Notes under the pieces: generated by a model | Seen by the model: the letters and a program-made list of their open reading frames with translations, nothing else | What the model was told of the DNA's origin: nothing | Database searches by the model: none | Made by a program: the position numbers and the translations under genes | Source of the DNA: Pseudomonas reinekei | GTDB lineage: Bacteria > Pseudomonadota > Gammaproteobacteria > Pseudomonadales > Pseudomonadaceae | Length of the DNA: 64,000 nt | Direction of reading: 5' to 3' | NCBI RefSeq assembly: GCF_001945365.1 | Contig: NZ_MSTQ01000008.1 | Span: 1 to 64,000, forward strand | Shown here: positions 42,713 through 52,263 of the stretch, one piece after another | Numbering within the stretch: the stretch's first letter is position 1 | How the letters are laid out: every line of letters starts with the position of its first letter

Positions 42713-44374
42713 ATGACCACGAGTATCGCGGCGGACGGTTATGCCGACCAGCCCGCGTTCCTGTCCAAGGAACGCATTATCGCCAAGCCCGGTTTCAACC
42801 GTTGGCTGGTACCACCGGCCGCTCTGGCCATCCACCTGTGCATCGGCATGGCCTACGGCTTCTCGGTGTTCTGGTTGCCACTGTCCAAGGCGCTGGGCAT
42901 CACCAAGCCGATGGCCTGTGCTCCGGACATGAGCTTCATCGCTCAAGTCTTTTCTTCGCAATGCGACTGGCCGATCTCGATGCTCGGTTGGATCTACACC
43001 CTGTTCTTCATCTTCCTGGGTTGCTCGGCAGCCATCTGGGGCGGCTGGCTGGAACATGCCGGGCCACGCAAGGCCGGCGTTGTATCGGCTCTGTGCTGGT
43101 GTGGCGGTCTGCTGATTTCGGCGCTGGGCATCTACACGCACCAGATCTGGCTGATGTGGATCGGCTCCGGGGTCATCGGTGGTATCGGCCTGGGCCTGGG
43201 TTATATCTCGCCGGTGTCGACCCTGATCAAGTGGTTCCCGGACAAGCGCGGCATGGCGACCGGCATGGCGATCATGGGCTTCGGTGGCGGCGCGATGGTC
43301 GGTGCACCGTTGGCGACTGCCCTGATGAGCCATTTCGGTTCGCCAGAAAGCGTGGGCGTATGGCAGAGCTTCGTGGCGATGGCCGCGATCTACTTCGTGT
43401 TCATGATCGGTGGCGCACTGTCTTACCGCGTGCCGCCAACCGGCTGGAAGCCTGAAGGCTGGACCGCTCCGGCGAAAAAAGCCTCGAACGCGATGATCAC
43501 CAACCGTCACGTACACGTGAACGTGGCGTGGAAAACCCCGCAATTCCGTCTGGTGTGGCTGGTGCTGTGCCTGAACGTTTCGGCGGGTATCGGCATCCTG
43601 GGCATGGCTTCGCCGCTGTTGCAGGAAGTGTTCGGCGGCAAATTGCTGGGCAATGACCTGCCGTTCGGTCAGCTGGATGCGGGGCAACTGGCCTCGATCG
43701 CCGCGATCGCCGCCGGTTTCACCGGTCTGCTGAGCTTGTTCAACATCGGTGGCCGGTTCTTCTGGGCATCGTTCTCGGACTACCTGGGCCGCAAAAACAC
43801 CTACTTCGTGTTCTTCGCCCTGGGCTTTGCGCTGTACGCATTGATTCCGAACCTGGGTCACCTGGGCAGCGTCGCCCTGTTCGTGGCGGCGTTCTGCGTC
43901 ATCCTGTCGATGTATGGCGGCGGTTTTGCCACCGTTCCTGCGTATCTCGCGGATCTGTTCGGTACGCAAATGGTCGGCGCGATCCACGGTCGTCTGCTGA
44001 CCGCATGGGCTGCGGCGGGCGTGTTGGGTCCGGTACTGGTGAACTACCTGCGCGAGTATCAGCTGAGCATCGGCGTTGAGCGTGCGGCAGCCTACGACAT
44101 CACCTTGTACATCCTCGCCGGCCTGCTGGTGCTGGGTTTCATTTGCAACCTGCTGGTGCGTCCGGTGGCAGACAAGTACTTCATGACCGACGCGGAACTG
44201 GCTGCCGAACAGGCGCTGGGCCACGACAAAGGTGCTGACGCCAGCACTTCGCTGGAGTGGAAAGCGGCGCCGGGCTCCAAGCCTCTGGCGATTGCTGCCT
44301 GGCTGGCGGTGGGTATTCCGTTGGCGTGGGGTGTCTGGGTGACCCTGCAGAAGACGGCAGTACTGTTTCATTAA
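42713..44374 (+). CDS. OFA-family MFS transporter
   Basis: A 553-residue inner-membrane transporter with twelve main helices. The loop 'GWLEHAGPRKAGVVSALCW' and 'STLIKWFPDKRGMATGMAIM' are signatures of the oxalate/formate antiporter (OFA) group; an additional hydrophobic segment lies at the very C-terminus (after residue 520). The OFA family moves small carboxylates, but the substrate here cannot be decided. ATG preceded by GGGGGA. No catabolic partner gene is adjacent. Confidence 0.82.
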   Translation: MTTSIAADGYADQPAFLSKERIIAKPGFNRWLVPPAALAIHLCIGMAYGFSVFWLPLSKALGITKPMACAPDMSFIAQVFSSQCDWPISMLGWIYTLFFIFLGCSAAIWGGWLEHAGPRKAGVVSALCWCGGLLISALGIYTHQIWLMWIGSGVIGGIGLGLGYISPVSTLIKWFPDKRGMATGMAIMGFGGGAMVGAPLATALMSHFGSPESVGVWQSFVAMAAIYFVFMIGGALSYRVPPTGWKPEGWTAPAKKASNAMITNRHVHVNVAWKTPQFRLVWLVLCLNVSAGIGILGMASPLLQEVFGGKLLGNDLPFGQLDAGQLASIAAIAAGFTGLLSLFNIGGRFFWASFSDYLGRKNTYFVFFALGFALYALIPNLGHLGSVALFVAAFCVILSMYGGGFATVPAYLADLFGTQMVGAIHGRLLTAWAAAGVLGPVLVNYLREYQLSIGVERAAAYDITLYILAGLLVLGFICNLLVRPVADKYFMTDAELAAEQALGHDKGADASTSLEWKAAPGSKPLAIAAWLAVGIPLAWGVWVTLQKTAVLFH

Positions 44375-44398
44375 GTAAACGGTAAACGCATCACCCCT

Positions 44399-44490
44399 TG
44401 TGGGAGCGAGCCTGCTCGCGAATGCGGTCTGACAGTCGACAGAGATGTCGAATGTGAAGGCCTCTTCGCGAGCAGGCTCGCTCCCACATT
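44399..44490. repeat. REPIN (paired REP hairpins)
   Basis: TGTGGGAGCGAGCCTGCTCGCGAA at 44399-44422 and inverted TTCGCGAGCAGGCTCGCTCCCACA at 44465-44488. Located between the OFA transporter and the his genes. Confidence 0.9.
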
Positions 44491-44601
44491 TGTTTTGTGG
44501 TGTGTGCAAGCGGCTTGTATGCACATGTCTATCCGCTACACCCCCGGATTCACTCCGTCAGTCTTATCACCTCCCGTGTTTCTGTTTCGCGCCCGCGTGC
44601 C

Positions 44602-44607
44602 TATAAT
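44602..44607 (+). promoter_or_regulatory. Probable -10 element of the his operon promoter
   Basis: A perfect TATAAT, 39 bases before the hisB start codon. The matching -35 region is weak. No attenuator-like leader peptide rich in His codons is seen in the short leader. Confidence 0.5.
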
Positions 44608-44645
44608 GGTTGCCTTTTTCGCCCAATGATTTTGCGGAGCTGGTG

Positions 44646-45239
44646 ATGGCCGAACGTATGGCGTCTGTCGAGCGCGACACTCTGGAAACCCAGATCAAAG
44701 CCTCGATCAACCTTGATGGCACCGGAAAGGCCCGATTCGATATCGGTGTTCCTTTTCTTGAGCACATGCTGGACCAGATCGCCCGTCACGGGCTGATCGA
44801 CCTGGATATTGTCAGCAAGGGCGACCTGCATATCGATGACCACCACACCGTGGAAGACGTCGGAATCACCCTCGGCCAGGCTTTCACCAAAGCCATCGGC
44901 GACAAGAAAGGCATCCGTCGCTACGGCCACGCCTACGTGCCGCTCGATGAAGCGTTGTCGCGCGTCGTGATCGATTTCTCTGGCCGTCCAGGCCTGCAGA
45001 TGCACGTTCCGTACACCCGTGCCACCGTCGGCGGCTTCGACGTTGACCTGTTCCAGGAATTCTTCCAGGGCTTCGTCAACCACGCCAACGTCACCCTGCA
45101 CATCGACAACCTGCGTGGGCACAACACCCACCACCAGATCGAAACCGTGTTCAAGGCTTTCGGCCGCGCCCTGCGCATGGCCGTTGAGCTCGATGACCGC
45201 ATGGCCGGGCAGATGCCATCGACCAAGGGCGTTCTGTAA
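44646..45239 (+). CDS. hisB: Imidazoleglycerol-phosphate dehydratase
   Basis: A 197-residue monofunctional IGP dehydratase (no HisB phosphatase domain), the sixth step of histidine synthesis. Metal-binding motifs '[13 protein letters not shown]', '[13 protein letters not shown]' and '[15 protein letters not shown]' are intact. The ATG at 44646 (GGAG eight bases upstream) gives the standard Pseudomonas N-terminus. It starts the cluster hisB-hisH-DUF2164-hisA-hisF. Confidence 0.96.
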   Translation: MAERMASVERDTLETQIKASINLDGTGKARFDIGVPFLEHMLDQIARHGLIDLDIVSKGDLHIDDHHTVEDVGITLGQAFTKAIGDKKGIRRYGHAYVPLDEALSRVVIDFSGRPGLQMHVPYTRATVGGFDVDLFQEFFQGFVNHANVTLHIDNLRGHNTHHQIETVFKAFGRALRMAVELDDRMAGQMPSTKGVL

Positions 45240-45877
45240 TGCAGACAGTCGCGGTAATCGATTACGGCATGGGCAACCTGCACTCGGTGGCCAAGGCCCT
45301 CGAGCACGTGGGTGCCGGCAAGGTTTTGATCACCAGCGATGCCAACGTGATTCGCGAAGCCGACCGGGTGGTTTTCCCCGGTGTCGGTGCGATTCGCGAT
45401 TGCATGGCGGAGATCCGTCGTCTCGGTTTCGATTCGCTGGTGCGTGAAGTCAGCCAGGACCGTCCGTTCCTCGGCATCTGTGTCGGCATGCAAGCCTTGC
45501 TCGACACCAGCGAAGAGAACGACGGTGTCGATTGCATCGGCCTGTTCCCGGGCGCGGTGAAGTTCTTCGGCAAAGACCTGCATGAAGACGGCGAACACCT
45601 GAAAGTCCCGCACATGGGCTGGAACGAAGTGCAGCAGAAGGTCAGTCACCCGCTGTGGCACGACATTCCTGACATGGCGCGTTTCTACTTCGTGCACAGC
45701 TACTACATCGCCGCCGCCAACGCGCGTCAGGTGGTGGGCGGCGGTCACTATGGTGTCGATTTCGCTGCAGCGCTGGCCGATGGCTCGCGCTTCGCCGTGC
45801 AGTTCCACCCGGAGAAAAGCCATACCCATGGCCTGCAATTGCTGCAGAACTTCGCTGCGTGGGACGGTCGTTGGTAA
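45239..45877 (+). CDS. hisH: Imidazole glycerol phosphate synthase, glutaminase subunit
   Basis: A 212-residue class-I glutamine amidotransferase. Nucleophile Cys81 in '[12 protein letters not shown]', with His and Glu in '[12 protein letters not shown]'. It supplies ammonia to HisF. Its ATG shares the last base of the hisB stop codon (TAATG), so translation is coupled. It ends with TAA immediately before the DUF2164 start. Confidence 0.96.
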   Translation: MQTVAVIDYGMGNLHSVAKALEHVGAGKVLITSDANVIREADRVVFPGVGAIRDCMAEIRRLGFDSLVREVSQDRPFLGICVGMQALLDTSEENDGVDCIGLFPGAVKFFGKDLHEDGEHLKVPHMGWNEVQQKVSHPLWHDIPDMARFYFVHSYYIAAANARQVVGGGHYGVDFAAALADGSRFAVQFHPEKSHTHGLQLLQNFAAWDGRW

Positions 45878-46138
45878 ATGGCCGTCAAGAAATCCAGGCC
45901 GCCGATCCTGACCCTCACTCCCGAGCAGGAGAGCGAGGCCAATCGCAAGATCAAGCGTTTCATGGAAGATCGCTTTGAACTCGACCTCGGCTCGTTCGAG
46001 GCGGCTGAGATTCTTGAGCTGTTTACCCGCGAAATTGCTCCGCACTATTACAACAGGGCGATTTTCGATGTGCAGGCGCACCTCAAAGAGAGGTTCGAAA
46101 GCATCGAAAGCGACCTGTGGGCGCTCGAGAAAAACTGA
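45878..46138 (+). CDS. DUF2164 family protein
   Basis: An 86-residue soluble protein inserted between hisH and hisA. 'LTLTPEQESEANRKIKRFMED' and 'FEAAEILELFTREIAPHYYN' are typical of DUF2164. It begins directly after the hisH stop codon (TAAATG), so it is translated from the his mRNA. Function unknown; its place in the his cluster of Pseudomonas is reproducible enough to suggest a link, but this may be passive. Confidence 0.85.
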   Translation: MAVKKSRPPILTLTPEQESEANRKIKRFMEDRFELDLGSFEAAEILELFTREIAPHYYNRAIFDVQAHLKERFESIESDLWALEKN

Positions 46139-46180
46139 TTTCCGAGCCAAGCTGAACATTCAAATTTGAAGGTTTGCCAG

Positions 46181-46918
46181 ATGCTGATTATTCCCGCTAT
46201 CGATCTTAAAGACGGCGCCTGTGTTCGTCTGCGCCAGGGCCGCATGGAAGATTCCACGGTGTTTTCCGATGACCCGGTGAGCATGGCTGCCAAGTGGGTG
46301 GAGGGCGGTTGCCGTCGTCTGCATCTGGTCGACCTGAACGGCGCGTTCGAAGGCCAGCCGGTCAACGGCGAAGTGGTCACCGCGATCGCCAGGCGCTACC
46401 CGAACCTGCCGATCCAGATCGGCGGCGGTATCCGTTCCCTGGAAACCATCGAGCACTACGTCAAGGCTGGCGTCAGCTACGTGATCATCGGCACCAAAGC
46501 CGTGAAAGATCCGGCCTTCGTCGCCGAAGCCTGCCGTGCGTTCCCGGGCAAAGTGATCGTTGGTCTGGACGCCAAGGACGGTTTCGTCGCCACCGACGGC
46601 TGGGCTGAAATCAGCACCATCCAGGTGATCGACCTGGCCAAGCAGTTTGAAGCCGACGGCGTGTCCGCCATTGTTTATACCGACATCGCCAAAGACGGCA
46701 TGATGCAGGGCTGCAACGTTCCGTTCACCGCCGCGCTGGCGGCTGCCACATCAATTCCGGTGATCGCTTCCGGTGGCATCCACAATCTGGGTGACATCAA
46801 GACCCTGCTCGACGCCAAGGCGCCAGGCATCATCGGTGCCATCACCGGCCGTGCGATCTACGAAGGCACTCTCGACGTCGCTGAAGCGCAAGCTTTCTGC
46901 GATTCGTACAAAGGCTGA
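46181..46918 (+). CDS. hisA: ProFAR isomerase
   Basis: A 245-residue TIM barrel, 1-(5-phosphoribosyl)-5-[(5-phosphoribosylamino)methylideneamino]imidazole-4-carboxamide isomerase. Catalytic Asp8 in '[14 protein letters not shown]' and the second catalytic Asp in '[16 protein letters not shown]'. Its two-fold phosphate-binding loops ('IGGGIRSLE', '[10 protein letters not shown]') are clear. Start ATG at 46181 removes a five-residue upstream extension. Confidence 0.96.
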   Translation: MLIIPAIDLKDGACVRLRQGRMEDSTVFSDDPVSMAAKWVEGGCRRLHLVDLNGAFEGQPVNGEVVTAIARRYPNLPIQIGGGIRSLETIEHYVKAGVSYVIIGTKAVKDPAFVAEACRAFPGKVIVGLDAKDGFVATDGWAEISTIQVIDLAKQFEADGVSAIVYTDIAKDGMMQGCNVPFTAALAAATSIPVIASGGIHNLGDIKTLLDAKAPGIIGAITGRAIYEGTLDVAEAQAFCDSYKG

Positions 46919-46927
46919 GGACTGACC

Positions 46928-47698
46928 ATGGCGCTGGCCAAACGCATCATCCCTTGCCTGGACGTGGACAACGGCCGGGTGGTCAAGGGTGTGAAATTCG
47001 AAAACATCCGCGACGCCGGTGACCCGGTGGAAATTGCCCGTCGTTATGACGAGCAAGGGGCCGACGAGATTACCTTTCTCGACATTACCGCCAGCGTCGA
47101 TGGCCGCGACACCACGCTGCATACCGTCGAGCGCATGGCCAGCCAGGTGTTCATCCCGCTGACCGTGGGCGGTGGCGTACGCACCGTGCAAGACATCCGC
47201 AACCTGCTCAATGCCGGCGCGGACAAGGTGTCGATCAACACCGCAGCGGTGTTCAACCCGGAGTTCGTCGGCGAAGCCGCGCAGCATTTCGGCTCGCAGT
47301 GCATCGTTGTTGCCATCGATGCAAAGAAAGTCTCCGGTCCGGGCGAAACCCCGCGCTGGGAAATCTTCACCCATGGCGGCCGCAAGCCGACCGGCCTCGA
47401 CGCGGTCGAGTGGGCGAAGAAAATGGAAGGCCTCGGTGCCGGTGAAATCCTCCTGACCAGCATGGACCAGGACGGCATGAAAAACGGCTTCGACCTGGGC
47501 GTGACCCGCGCCATCAGCGATGCGCTGGGCATTCCGGTGATCGCGTCCGGCGGTGTCGGCAACCTGCAGCATCTGGCCGACGGCATCCTCGAAGGTCACG
47601 CCAGCGCAGTGCTGGCGGCGAGTATTTTCCACTTCGGCGAATACACCGTGCAGGAAGCCAAGGCCTACATGGCCCATCGCGGAATCGTGATGCGCTAA
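46928..47698 (+). CDS. hisF: Imidazole glycerol phosphate synthase, cyclase subunit
   Basis: A 256-residue TIM barrel that uses ammonia from HisH to make IGP and AICAR. Catalytic Asp12 in '[15 protein letters not shown]' and the second Asp in '[15 protein letters not shown]'. Phosphate loops '[11 protein letters not shown]' and '[10 protein letters not shown]'. Nine bases after hisA. It ends the cluster. Confidence 0.96.
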   Translation: MALAKRIIPCLDVDNGRVVKGVKFENIRDAGDPVEIARRYDEQGADEITFLDITASVDGRDTTLHTVERMASQVFIPLTVGGGVRTVQDIRNLLNAGADKVSINTAAVFNPEFVGEAAQHFGSQCIVVAIDAKKVSGPGETPRWEIFTHGGRKPTGLDAVEWAKKMEGLGAGEILLTSMDQDGMKNGFDLGVTRAISDALGIPVIASGGVGNLQHLADGILEGHASAVLAASIFHFGEYTVQEAKAYMAHRGIVMR

Positions 47699-47776
47699 AC
47701 AAACCGATGCAGGCCAGTAGACATCATGGCGAGCTCAAGGCACTCTTGGGCACGCCATGGATTTCGGTAGCCAGAC

Positions 47777-48532
47777 ATGTTTAAACGTCTTCTTTTTGCC
47801 CTCGCCAGCGCTTCTCTGTTGTTCGTCAGTGCGGCGCACGCCGCAGACAGTCCCGACACCGACATGGTGTTGCTGACGGAGAACTTCCCTCCGTACAACA
47901 TGGCGAAGAACGGCAAGAACTTCGCCCAGGGCGACAACATTGATGGCATCGCCACGGACATCGTCCGCGAAATATTCAAGCGTGCCGACATCACCTATAG
48001 CCTGACCCTGCGCTTTCCTTGGGAGCGAGTGTACAAACTCGCCCTGGAAAACCCCGGTTACGGTGCCTTTGTGATGGCGCGGTTGCCCGATCGCGAGAGA
48101 CTCTTCAAATGGGTCGGGCCGATCGGTCCGGACGACTGGATCATGCTGGCCAAGGCTGACAGTAAAATCACCCTCGAAAATCTGGATGACGCGCGCAAGT
48201 ACAAGGTCGGTGCGTACAAGGGTGACGCCATTGCCATGACCCTGGCCAAGCAAGGCTTGAAGCCGGTGGTGGTCCTGCGCGATCAGGACAACGCGAAGAA
48301 ACTGGTCAGCGGCCAGATCGATCTGTGGGCCACTGGCGACCCCGCCGGGCGCTACCTGGCGCGTCAGGAAGGCGTGATCGGCCTAAAGACGGTATTGCGC
48401 TTCAACAGCGCCGAGTTGTACCTGGCGTTGAACAAGGATGTGCCGGACGAAACGGTTGCCAAGCTGCAGGCGGCGCTGGATCAACTGCGCAAGGAAGGCG
48501 TGGTGGACGACATCATGGCGAAGTATCTCTGA
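47777..48532 (+). CDS. Periplasmic solute-binding protein, family 3
   Basis: A 251-residue exported protein with signal peptide MFKRLLFALASASLLFVSAAHA (22 residues) and the SBP_bac_3 fold ('LLTENFPPYNM', 'GIATDIVREIFKRADI', 'DIMAKYL'). No permease or ATPase is adjacent, so it is an orphan binding protein that may serve a distant transporter or a sensor. The gap from hisF is 78 bases with no terminator seen. Confidence 0.85.
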   Translation: MFKRLLFALASASLLFVSAAHAADSPDTDMVLLTENFPPYNMAKNGKNFAQGDNIDGIATDIVREIFKRADITYSLTLRFPWERVYKLALENPGYGAFVMARLPDRERLFKWVGPIGPDDWIMLAKADSKITLENLDDARKYKVGAYKGDAIAMTLAKQGLKPVVVLRDQDNAKKLVSGQIDLWATGDPAGRYLARQEGVIGLKTVLRFNSAELYLALNKDVPDETVAKLQAALDQLRKEGVVDDIMAKYL

Positions 48533-48555
48533 ACCTCGCAGCGGCACAAAACCAC

Positions 48556-48585
48556 TGTGGAAGTGTGCTTGCTCGCTCCCACAGG
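48556..48585. repeat. Degenerate REP unit
   Basis: CTGTGGAAGTGTGCTTGCTCGC plus TCCCACAGG: one REP arm has lost pairing. It lies between the convergent binding-protein and yibQ genes and is followed by TTTTTT. Confidence 0.5.
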
Positions 48586-48589
48586 TTTT

Positions 48590-49366
48590 TTATCGGTAAA
48601 GCCCATCCTTGCCATGCGCCGCCGTCGCCCGATTGCTGCGCACGCTGATCATCTGCCTGATGTCGATCCACTCAATCCCTTGAGCCTTCAGCTTCGGCAG
48701 CTCACGCTCCAGCACCGCCAGCGTTTGCGGATACGGATGCCCGATCATCACCGCCGAACCCTGTTTGTGCGCCAGGCTGATGGCTGTCTGCAGCTGAGTG
48801 AAGATCGCCACTTCAGTGCGCTCATCATCGAGGAACACATCCCGCGACACGCTCGCCAGATCAATCTTCTGTGCCTGCTGCGCCGCCACGGTTTGCGCAC
48901 TGGTGCGGCTGTCGACAAAAAACTTATGACGACGCTGCAAGTCCGCCATCAACCAGGCCATGGCGGCGGGTTGCGCGGTCATGCGGCTGCCCATGTGGTT
49001 GTTGATGCCGGCGGTGTAGGGGACCCTTTTGAACGCCGCGTTCAGGCGTTTCTCAAGCTCTTCGATGGGAAGCTCGGGATGCCAGGCAAACGGCCCGGTG
49101 GCCGGGTCCATGGGCATATGGAGGATGACGATTTTGCCGGCGCGATGGGCTTCGCGGGCGAATTCGGTGGCGTGGGGGGTGTCGGGCATGATCGCGGTGG
49201 TCACCGGTCCGGGCAGGGCCAGCACGCGGCGATCCCGGGGCAGGCTCTGCCCCAGGTCATCGATGATCAAGCTCAGATAGGCCTTTTGTGGCGCTGCTGC
49301 GGCGGGGGTGGCGTGAACCACGCCCGCCAGGCAGCCCACCAGAGCCAGGGCTAACCGCACAAACAT
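48590..49366 (-). CDS. yibQ: Divergent polysaccharide deacetylase YibQ
   Basis: A 258-residue exported protein (signal peptide about residues 1-19 or 24) of the DUF610/divergent polysaccharide deacetylase family. Conserved 'LIIDDLGQS', 'ILHMPMDP' and 'GINNHMGSRMT' supply metal-type ligands; 'AVMIGHPYPQT' is near the end. Its role in the envelope is not established. Order yibQ-ctpA-envC-gpmI is shared with other gammaproteobacteria. Separated from ctpA by one base. Confidence 0.9.
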   Translation of the reverse strand: MFVRLALALVGCLAGVVHATPAAAAPQKAYLSLIIDDLGQSLPRDRRVLALPGPVTTAIMPDTPHATEFAREAHRAGKIVILHMPMDPATGPFAWHPELPIEELEKRLNAAFKRVPYTAGINNHMGSRMTAQPAAMAWLMADLQRRHKFFVDSRTSAQTVAAQQAQKIDLASVSRDVFLDDERTEVAIFTQLQTAISLAHKQGSAVMIGHPYPQTLAVLERELPKLKAQGIEWIDIRQMISVRSNRATAAHGKDGLYR

Positions 49367-49367
49367 C

Positions 49368-50687
49368 TCAGCGGCCGGACGTGATGCTCAGCCCTTTGAG
49401 CAGGCTCAGGGCCTGGGCCAGCTGGTAATCGTCGTCCTGTGGCATCGGCTTGGCTTTGCCGCCGGAGCCGCTTGGCTTGTCGGCGCCGCCGTTGCCATTA
49501 CCCAGATGGCCTTGCAGATCAGCTTCCTTGAAGTACTCGCTGTCCTGCTCGCTGGTGATCTTGGCCTTGCGCACTTCGATGTCCGGCACGATGCCCTGGG
49601 CCTGGATCGAGCGACCATTCGGCGTGTAGTACAGCGCCGTGGTGATTTTCAGGGCGCGATCATTGTTCAGCGGCAGCACGGTTTGCACCGAGCCTTTACC
49701 GAAACTTGGCGTCCCCATGATCACCGCACGCTTCTGATCCTGCAGAGCGCCGGCGACGATTTCCGAAGCCGAGGCGCTGCCGCCGTTGATCAGCGCAACC
49801 ATCGGCACGGCTTCGCTTTCGTCCTTGCCCGTGGCGTTGAAGCGCAGCTCGGAGTTGGCGATCCGGCCCTTGGTGTAAACGATCAGGCCTTTGGTGATGA
49901 AATGGTCGACCACTTCAACCGCCGATTGCAGCACGCCGCCCGGGTTGTTGCGCAGGTCGAGAATGATGCCCTTGAGCTTCTTGCCGTTGTCCTTGCGCAG
50001 CTTGGCCAGGGCTTTGGAGACTTCTTCACCGGTCTTGACCTGGAACTGGGTGATGCGGATGTAGCCGTAGCCGGACTCCAGCAACTGGCTCTTCACGCTC
50101 TTCACTTGAATGATGGCGCGGGCCAGGGTTACGTCGAACGGCGTGCCGCCGTCGCGTACCAGCGTCAGGGTGATTTTCTCGCCGATCTTGCCGCGCATCT
50201 TGTCCACGGCTTCGGTCATGCTCTGGCCGCGGGTCGGCTGGCCGTTGATCTTGACGATGAAGTCGCCGGCCTGGATGCCAGCCTTGGAGGCTGGAGTGTC
50301 GTCGATGGGCGACACCACTTTGATGAACCCGTCTTCGGCACCGACTTCGATGCCCAGGCCACCGAACTCGCCACTGGTGCTTTCCTGCAACTCGGCGAAG
50401 TCTTCAGGCCCCAGGTAGGCGGAGTGCGGGTCAAGATTGCTGAGCATGCCCTTGATCGCGTTTTCCAGCAGGGTCTTGTCGTCTACCGGTTCGACATAAG
50501 CGGCTTTGATCCGATCCATGACCTCGGCAAAGGTGCGCAACTCTTCCAGCGGCAATGGCGCCTTGGTGGTCGCAGCAGTGCCCGCAGGCGCGACCGCCGG
50601 GGCCGGTTGAGCGGCAAACGCCAGAGGCGCGCCGATCACCAGGGCGATCGTCAGGGCCAGCGAGGTAAGGCGGGACAAATGCAGCAT
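49368..50687 (-). CDS. ctpA: Carboxy-terminal processing protease, S41 family
   Basis: A 439-residue periplasmic S41 protease. Signal peptide about residues 1-25, PDZ domain around residues 95-180 ('GGLGIEVGAEDGFIKVVSPI'), and a catalytic Ser/Lys dyad with Ser in 'NGGSASASEIVAGAL' and Lys in 'TPSFGKGSVQTVLP'. In P. aeruginosa CtpA degrades peptidoglycan hydrolases. The ATG at 50687 gives a proper signal peptide; the longer frame does not. Next to envC, which activates peptidoglycan amidases, a fitting neighbour. Confidence 0.92.
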   Translation of the reverse strand: MLHLSRLTSLALTIALVIGAPLAFAAQPAPAVAPAGTAATTKAPLPLEELRTFAEVMDRIKAAYVEPVDDKTLLENAIKGMLSNLDPHSAYLGPEDFAELQESTSGEFGGLGIEVGAEDGFIKVVSPIDDTPASKAGIQAGDFIVKINGQPTRGQSMTEAVDKMRGKIGEKITLTLVRDGGTPFDVTLARAIIQVKSVKSQLLESGYGYIRITQFQVKTGEEVSKALAKLRKDNGKKLKGIILDLRNNPGGVLQSAVEVVDHFITKGLIVYTKGRIANSELRFNATGKDESEAVPMVALINGGSASASEIVAGALQDQKRAVIMGTPSFGKGSVQTVLPLNNDRALKITTALYYTPNGRSIQAQGIVPDIEVRKAKITSEQDSEYFKEADLQGHLGNGNGGADKPSGSGGKAKPMPQDDDYQLAQALSLLKGLSITSGR

Positions 50688-50718
50688 GTCGAACGAACTC
50701 CTGAATTGGATGGCGCAC

Positions 50719-52011
50719 TTATCCTTGCGCGCGACACCATTGTGCCGGGTCACTCGGGTGACCCTGCTGACGAATCGCAAAATACAACGCTGGTGTGTCT
50801 TGTCCGCCACTGCTACCGACAGTGGAAATCGACTCACCGGCTTTTACCACGTCACCCGCAGACTTGAGCAGTGTCTGGTTGTGACCATAAAGACTCAAAA
50901 AACCGTTGCCGTGGTCGAGAATCACCAGCAGCCCGGCGCCGCGCAACCAGTCGGCGAACACCACGCGCCCGCCATGCACCGCATGCACGGTGCTGCCGGC
51001 TGAAGCGCCGATCATCACGCCGTCCCACTTGGTCCGGGCATCGTCGCCACGGCTTTCACCGAAGCGTGCCACCAGTCGACCATCGACAGGCCAGGGAAGT
51101 TTGCCGCGAGTTGACGCAAATGCACCGCCGAAGGTTTCGCCGGAGCTTGAAACCAATGCGCCAGGTGATGATTTAACCGGTTTGCGTGGGGCGTCAGTCT
51201 CATCTGCTTGAGCCTGGGCCTCACGTAAACGCTTTTTTTCGGCTTCCTGCTGGGCAATCAGCGCTTTTTGTCGCGCTTCTTCTGCCTCGCGGGCCTGGCG
51301 AGCCAAGGTTTCTTCAATGGTTTTAAGGACTTTAGACAGGTCTGCCTGATCCTGCTCGCGGGCTGCCAGTTTCTGGTCGCGGGCCTTCACGTCTGCATTG
51401 AGCTTGGCCAGGACTTGCTGGCGCTCCTGGCGGACTTTGTCGAGTTCTTCGCGCCGGGTGTCGAGGCTGCTTTTCTGTACCAGCAACTGCGCTTGCTGCA
51501 TGGCGATGTCTTTTTCGACATTGGCCAGTTGGCGCAGGGTTTCGTTGAAGTTCTTCAACTGCTCCATGCGGGCCTGGCTCAGGTAATCGTAATAGGTGAG
51601 TGTGCGGGCGAATTTCTCCGGATTCTGCTGGTTGAGCAGCAGCTTGAGGTATTCCTGACGGCCGTTCTGGTAGGCCGCACGGGCCTGGATGGCGATCAGT
51701 CGCTGTTGTTCAGTGCGCGCGCTCTGGAGTTTTTTTTTCTCCGCATCGAGCCGCTGCAGCTCGGATTCACTTTTCTTCAGCTCTTTTTGCAGGGCATCGA
51801 CCTGCTTCTCGAGCTTGCCCATTTCGGTCTCGGTGCCCTTGAGGTCTTTTTGCACACCGGATTTTTCTTCCTGCAACTTGCCCAGCAGTTTCTTCAGCTC
51901 GGCAATGTCCTGACGCGTGGCGTCCAACTGTTGTTGGGTTTGCGCGCGCTCATCAGCAAAGGCCGGTTGGAGCAGGCAAGTCAGAGCAAGGGCTATCAGG
52001 ACGCGAAGCAT
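50719..52011 (-). CDS. envC: Murein hydrolase activator EnvC
   Basis: A 430-residue periplasmic protein with signal peptide (residues 1-19), a long coiled coil (about 22-265, heptads rich in Gln, Lys and Glu) and a C-terminal LytM/M23 domain (about 310-430). The zinc ligands are altered ('KWDGVMI' and 'LYFAIRQQG' replace the His residues), as expected for EnvC, which activates amidases rather than cutting peptidoglycan. Start ATG at 52011. It is 31 bases before ctpA. Confidence 0.93.
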   Translation of the reverse strand: MLRVLIALALTCLLQPAFADERAQTQQQLDATRQDIAELKKLLGKLQEEKSGVQKDLKGTETEMGKLEKQVDALQKELKKSESELQRLDAEKKKLQSARTEQQRLIAIQARAAYQNGRQEYLKLLLNQQNPEKFARTLTYYDYLSQARMEQLKNFNETLRQLANVEKDIAMQQAQLLVQKSSLDTRREELDKVRQERQQVLAKLNADVKARDQKLAAREQDQADLSKVLKTIEETLARQAREAEEARQKALIAQQEAEKKRLREAQAQADETDAPRKPVKSSPGALVSSSGETFGGAFASTRGKLPWPVDGRLVARFGESRGDDARTKWDGVMIGASAGSTVHAVHGGRVVFADWLRGAGLLVILDHGNGFLSLYGHNQTLLKSAGDVVKAGESISTVGSSGGQDTPALYFAIRQQGHPSDPAQWCRAQG

Positions 52012-52144
52012 AGAGGCGGGCGACACCAGGGAAAGGGACGGCCTAGTATGCCCGCCATGGGCAGCAAAAAAAATGCCCAAATTTGACTGTGTGATAACTG
52101 GAGGGAGATGTGGGGGGATTTGGTCTTCAAAACCACCACAAACA

Positions 52145-52238
52145 CTGTAGGCGCTGGCTTGCCAGCGATGGCGGAGGATCAGTCAGCACAGATGCTGACT
52201 GTCAAATGGCTATCGCTGGCAAGCCAGCTCCTACAAGG
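52145..52238. repeat. REPIN (paired REP hairpins)
   Basis: CTGTAGGCGCTGGCTTGCCAGCGATGG at 52145-52171 and the inverted copy CTATCGCTGGCAAGCCAGCTCCTACA at 52210-52235. Stem variant GCTGGC/GCCAGC, same as the singlet at 2345. Confidence 0.9.
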
Positions 52239-52263
52239 GTATTTCAGTGCTTGTGCGGCCGGT

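Noticed and set aside
44491-44645. His-leader attenuator before hisB
   Set aside because: No short peptide with a run of His codons and no terminator hairpin between the -10 element and hisB.
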